64,000 bases of DNA from Gordonia gummivorans (GTDB lineage Bacteria; Actinomycetota; Actinomycetes; Mycobacteriales; Mycobacteriaceae). A program made the position numbers and the translations under genes. Of the stretch, positions 60,764 through 64,000 are shown in pieces. The stretch is taken from the NCBI RefSeq assembly GCF_022513585.1, contig NZ_JAKWBF010000001.1, forward strand, positions 248,001 to 312,000, in the 5' to 3' direction. Numbering within the stretch: position 1 is the stretch's first letter; each line of letters starts with the position of its first letter. Under the pieces are notes generated by a model. That model made no database searches. It worked only from the letters and a program-made list of their open reading frames with translations, and was not told the DNA's origin.

Positions 60764-61869
60764 ACCTGCACTTCCTCTTGGACCTCGACCTGTAGGGATT
60801 CGATCATCGCCGGCGTCGGGGTCAGACGCTTGTGGGTGTCGATGGAGATGACCTTCCACTCGACACGCTCGTCCTGGTCGAAGCGACGACGGGCACGTTC
60901 CCGGGCCCGCTCCGGCATGCCATGGTGAATGCCCTGCGGCGCATGGGAGATGAGCCCCGGTGGCATCTCGATGCCGAACATGGTGCCACCGTGGAAGAAG
61001 GCGATCTCGTCGAAGTCGACGTTGCGGTGATACCACGGCGGCCGCTCGGCGCCCTTGCGGCTCTCGACCGGTCGCGGCAGGAAGTTCATCACGTAGACCC
61101 CGGTGGCCTGCATGAACAGATGCACGGTCGGCGGCAGATGCACTGTGTCCGAGGTGATCACATCGTAGTCTTCGAGGTTGTAGGTGAACGCGAAGTTGTC
61201 ACCCTTCCAGCCCTCGACGTCGAGCGGGTTGAACTTGTAGAAGACCGACGTCTTGCCCTCGCGCTGCCGGAACCGGACCTCGTACTCCTCACGGCCGTCG
61301 TCGGGGAACACCTCGGCCTCGGGTACGACGACGAGTGACGAGTCGAACGGATGATGACGCCCGAGTACCCCGGCGTCGGGAACCCGGAACTCCTCGACGG
61401 CCTCGATGATGAGGAACATGCACTGGTTGTCCGGGATCTGGCGGTACGTGGTCGCCTTGGGGATGTACACGTAATCTCCGGGACGGTATGCGAGACGGCC
61501 GAATTCGGTCTCGAAGTGGCCGGTTCCCTCGTGTACGAAGATCAACTCGTCACCGTCGACGTTGCGGGTGTAGAACGGGGCGACCTCGTTGCGCCGGCTC
61601 AGCAGGATGCGGCAGTCGTCGTTGTAGAACATCAGCAGCGGTTCGCCGGCCGGATCGATCTGATCGGTGGGGGTCAGATCATGGGTCAGCCGGTCGACGC
61701 CGGACAAGTCGCCGACGGCCCGATACGCGGTGGGATCGTTGCGGCGGTAGAAGTGTGCGGTGCGGCCGACGAATCCGTAGCGGCCGAGCTCGTCGTCCTT
61801 GAGGTCCTCCACGTCGCGGTGAACCTGACGCGGTGTGCGTCCCTTGCGGTGCTGGATGAACGATTCCAT
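60760..61869 (-). CDS. Homogentisate 1,2-dioxygenase-family protein
   Basis: A 369-residue cupin dioxygenase similar to HmgA but shorter (HmgA is about 430-450). GDELIFVHEGTGHFETEFGR and LAYRPGDYVYIPKATTYRQI form the first cupin; PPWYHRNVDFDEIAFFHGGT holds the His and acidic metal ligands and SHAPQGIHHGMPE the third ligand. The Fe site therefore looks intact. The substrate is probably a hydroquinone-type ring acid, not necessarily homogentisate. AAGGAG precedes the start at 61869. Overlaps the hydrolase gene by ATGA. Confidence 0.8.
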   Translation of the reverse strand: MESFIQHRKGRTPRQVHRDVEDLKDDELGRYGFVGRTAHFYRRNDPTAYRAVGDLSGVDRLTHDLTPTDQIDPAGEPLLMFYNDDCRILLSRRNEVAPFYTRNVDGDELIFVHEGTGHFETEFGRLAYRPGDYVYIPKATTYRQIPDNQCMFLIIEAVEEFRVPDAGVLGRHHPFDSSLVVVPEAEVFPDDGREEYEVRFRQREGKTSVFYKFNPLDVEGWKGDNFAFTYNLEDYDVITSDTVHLPPTVHLFMQATGVYVMNFLPRPVESRKGAERPPWYHRNVDFDEIAFFHGGTMFGIEMPPGLISHAPQGIHHGMPERARERARRRFDQDERVEWKVISIDTHKRLTPTPAMIESLQVEVQEEVQV

Positions 61870-61901
61870 CTCGATCTCCTTCTGCTGTGGTGGATTGAGG
61901 A

Positions 61902-63116
61902 CTATCTTCGCGGAAGCCCAAGTCCGCGTTGAGCGATTACGTTGTATTGGATCTCGTCGGTGCCGCCGGCCAGATGCAGTGCCGGCACACCCAACACGAA
62001 CTCCGACCACGCGAACGCATCCTTCTCGCCGTGATCGACAAAGGCGCGTTCGCCGAGGACCGCCGCGGCCAGCGCGGAGATCTCGTCGGCGGCCGTAGCC
62101 ATCAGCATCTTGAGCACCGACCCCGCGACCGGCTCCATGCGGTGCGACCACGATCCGGCGGACAGTCCCGACGCGGCGCGCATCGCGGCCACGGCCGCAA
62201 CGGTTCGAGCGATCTGCGGTCGCAGCAACGGATCTGCCTCCGCCTCGAGCCGGCGCACCAGCCCGACGACGCGCTCCATGACGTACGGCGTCAGCGGCCC
62301 TGCGGCACCGCTCATGGTGCTGCGCTCGTTGCCGAGGCTGGTGGAGGCCACCGTCCAGCCGTCCCCGATCCCGCCGATCCGATGGGAGTCGGGAACCCGC
62401 ACCTCGTCGAGGAACACCTCGTTGAAGGCCGCGCCGCCGGTCATCTGCCGGATCGGTCGTACGGTGACGCCGGGCGCGTGCATGTCGACCAGAAACATCG
62501 TCAGCCCAGCGTGTTTGGGGGCATTCGGATCGGTCCGGACCAGCGCCTCCCCGACGTCGGCGAGATGACCCATCGAGGTCCACACCTTCTGGCCGGTCAG
62601 CACCCAGTCGTCACCGTCGCGTACCGCCTTGGTGCTCACGCCGGCCAGATCGGAGCCGGCGCCGGGTTCGCTGAACAACTGGCATCCGATCAGGTCGCCA
62701 CGGTAGAGACCGGTCACGACGCTACTCCGCAGGTCGGCTGACGCATGATGCACCACAGCGGGTGCGACGATGTTCAATCCGACGAACAGAGCTTCTCGGG
62801 AAGGCAAGCCGAGCTCGTCGAGCACCGTGTCCAGGACGGTGTCGTGGGCGAAGGTCAGACCGAGACCGCCGAGGTCGAGGGGTCCACTGGGCCAGGCGAT
62901 TCCGGCGTCGAAGAGTGCCCGCTGCAGCCGGCGCTGCGTCGCGACCGCAGCATCGTGCCCGTCCCGCAACTCCTCGACCGCCGCGATGCGGTCGCTGGAG
63001 TCGACGGAATCCTCTGTCGTCGAATCGAATTCGTTGACGAAAGTTCCGACCCGGGTTCGGACGTACTCGGCGAAGGCCCCGAGATCCCCCGGCACCTCGA
63101 CGGTCTCAACGGTCAT
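61902..63116 (-). CDS. Acyl-CoA dehydrogenase
   Basis: A 404-residue acyl-CoA dehydrogenase. GCQLFSEPGAGSDLAGVSTK and DDWVLTGQKVWTSMGHLADV are the flavin-binding core, MTGGAAFNEVFLDEVRVPDS the middle domain, and LHLAGGTDEIQYNVIAQRGL the C-terminal FAD signature. It shares operon and direction with the other dehydrogenase at 58403, but is not close in sequence. The start overlaps the HpaB-like stop (ATGA). 32 bases separate it from the dioxygenase gene. Confidence 0.88.
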   Translation of the reverse strand: MTVETVEVPGDLGAFAEYVRTRVGTFVNEFDSTTEDSVDSSDRIAAVEELRDGHDAAVATQRRLQRALFDAGIAWPSGPLDLGGLGLTFAHDTVLDTVLDELGLPSREALFVGLNIVAPAVVHHASADLRSSVVTGLYRGDLIGCQLFSEPGAGSDLAGVSTKAVRDGDDWVLTGQKVWTSMGHLADVGEALVRTDPNAPKHAGLTMFLVDMHAPGVTVRPIRQMTGGAAFNEVFLDEVRVPDSHRIGGIGDGWTVASTSLGNERSTMSGAAGPLTPYVMERVVGLVRRLEAEADPLLRPQIARTVAAVAAMRAASGLSAGSWSHRMEPVAGSVLKMLMATAADEISALAAAVLGERAFVDHGEKDAFAWSEFVLGVPALHLAGGTDEIQYNVIAQRGLGLPRR

Positions 63117-64000
63117 GCCAGGCCCGCGAGTTCAAGTGCCAGTCGCTTGGCCTTGTCCATGTCGTAGTGCTTGCGCGCCACGAGACGTTGCGCATAGAGA
63201 CCGCCACCGGACGCAAGCATGGTGACCAGTTGCCAGCCACCGTAGGCGTCGGCGGTGAAGTCGCGGATCGCGTGGAACAGCCGCGTGCGGTACTCGCCGT
63301 CGATGCCGTCCTTGGTCCGCATGTATTTCTTGATCAGCGGCCCGACCTCGTCGTTCTCCAGGTCGGCCACCGACGGCGCGGTGAGAATCGACCCGCCGCC
63401 GATGTCATGGAGATGGCGCACCATCAGGCTGTAATCGGCTGCGGCGTAGTGCTTTGCGGCATTCGTGTACAACTCGCTGGGGAAGTACCAGCCCTCCGGA
63501 CTCTCCTCGGAATTGGCGATGGCCGCCTCGAGACCCGACCGCACCATCGTCGCGTAGATCACCATCTCGGCGATCTTCTCCCGGATGTGATTGATCTTCT
63601 CGGTGCCGTTGGCCTCGGCGATGAGTTGCGCCAATCCGACCAGCTGGTCGGCGAATTCGGACATGTGCGCGGTGCCGCCGAGCCGTTCCCACAGCCCAAG
63701 CGCGTGCGCGAAGGTCGCCGAGTGGGCGATCTGGCCGTCGAGGAACACACGCTCGTTGGGCACGAACACGTCGTCGAAGATGATGAAGCCCTCCGGCATG
63801 TTGTGCTTGGAGCTCACCGGGAAATCACCCTCGCGCTCGCGCGGTGCGTAGCTGGTGTTGACGATCCGGACGCCGGGCGCGTTGACCGGAACCGCGCACG
63901 CGACCGCGTAGTCCTCCTCGCCGGGCTTCATGTTCTTGGTCGGCATCACCACCAGCTCGTGGCTGATGGCGGCCGACGAGATGTGGAGTTTGGCCCCTCG
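63113..64000 (-). CDS. 4-Hydroxyphenylacetate 3-hydroxylase (HpaB)-family protein, 5' end outside window
   Basis: The visible 295 residues are the C-terminal part of an HpaB/AbfD-superfamily enzyme. LVVMPTKNMKPGEEDYAVAC, NMPEGFIIFDDVFVPNERVF and GLEAAIANSEESPEGWYFPS match the superfamily. The His-x6-Cys that ligates the [4Fe-4S] cluster in 4-hydroxybutyryl-CoA dehydratase is replaced (LWERLGGTAH region), so this is more likely a flavin-dependent aromatic hydroxylase. First visible gene of the operon; it should feed a hydroxylated ring to the dioxygenase-like protein. The frame is open to the window edge. Confidence 0.8.
   Translation of the reverse strand, partial: RGAKLHISSAAISHELVVMPTKNMKPGEEDYAVACAVPVNAPGVRIVNTSYAPREREGDFPVSSKHNMPEGFIIFDDVFVPNERVFLDGQIAHSATFAHALGLWERLGGTAHMSEFADQLVGLAQLIAEANGTEKINHIREKIAEMVIYATMVRSGLEAAIANSEESPEGWYFPSELYTNAAKHYAAADYSLMVRHLHDIGGGSILTAPSVADLENDEVGPLIKKYMRTKDGIDGEYRTRLFHAIRDFTADAYGGWQLVTMLASGGGLYAQRLVARKHYDMDKAKRLALELAGLA

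Noticed and set aside
1..64000. tRNA, rRNA, insertion sequences, integrases or prophage genes
   Set aside because: I searched by eye for tRNA-like cloverleafs and transposase or integrase motifs and saw none; the only mobile-type features are the intein and the palindromic repeats.

Overview
The window is high-GC DNA with GTG starts, dense ATGA/GTGA gene overlaps and a gene order (ino1, PadR regulator, DUF5318, ponA, GT87, then rpsF-ssb-rpsR-rplI-dnaB) that matches the core chromosome of mycolic-acid actinobacteria such as Mycobacterium. Together with the cholesterol-oxidase-like gene and the steroid/aromatic-type catabolic genes, this points to a soil member of the Mycobacteriales, most likely Gordonia or a close relative. 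That is an inference from gene content; no rRNA is present.

Layout. 1-6.2 kb: a minus-strand run of four soluble glycosyltransferases plus an ArnT/PMT-like membrane glycosyltransferase, with an internally deleted copy of the latter at the left edge and a scrap of a large regulator between them. 6.3-11.7 kb: a lipase-family esterase, a DJ-1/PfpI remnant, a helicase-associated wHTH-type protein, rsgA and a small hypothetical gene. 11.9-17.3 kb: dnaB carrying an in-frame intein, a secreted protein, rplI, rpsR, ssb and rpsF. 17.3-24.9 kb: two GT87-type membrane mannosyltransferase-like genes bracketing a variable segment with a GNAT acetyltransferase, a LysR regulator, a triple-repeat lipoprotein and a scar where fragments of GT87 and GNAT have been joined back to back. 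24.9-32.1 kb: ponA, DUF5318, PadR, ino1, a palindromic-repeat array and an aconitase. 32.3-35.1 kb: a pRiA4b ORF-3-like protein and a quinone-reductase-like MDR protein.

35.2-51.4 kb is the most distinctive part: a large Ter-type stress locus. It holds a TerD, a TerC-like DUF475 membrane protein, a TerA-like protein, a large partner protein, a dedicated Hsp70 with a divergent GrpE-like partner, three consecutive AIM24-family proteins, a coiled-coil protein, and a tightly overlapping operon encoding a CitE-like lyase, two phosphoribosyltransferase-type proteins (one with a TRSP domain, one StiP/PELOTA), a HAD phosphatase and a double-TerD protein. The last set matches the biosynthetic module known from comparative genomics of Ter systems; its combination with a private Hsp70/GrpE pair and an AIM24 triplet is the best candidate here for an undercharacterised system. 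A divergent pair of response-regulator-like genes borders it.

53-64 kb is catabolic: a TetR regulator, a Tat-exported cholesterol-oxidase-like GMC enzyme with a clear promoter, a FadD36-like acyl-CoA synthetase, a membrane protein, an AbiEi/DUF559 protein, and a minus-strand operon (HpaB-like, acyl-CoA dehydrogenase, homogentisate-dioxygenase-like, alpha/beta hydrolase, acyl-CoA dehydrogenase) that runs off the right edge.

Two genome-wide features recur. One is a family of GC-rich intergenic palindromic repeats. The other is a set of -10 motifs (TACGCT, TAGCAT, TAGGCT) lying 6-7 bases before start codons, which suggests leaderless transcripts.
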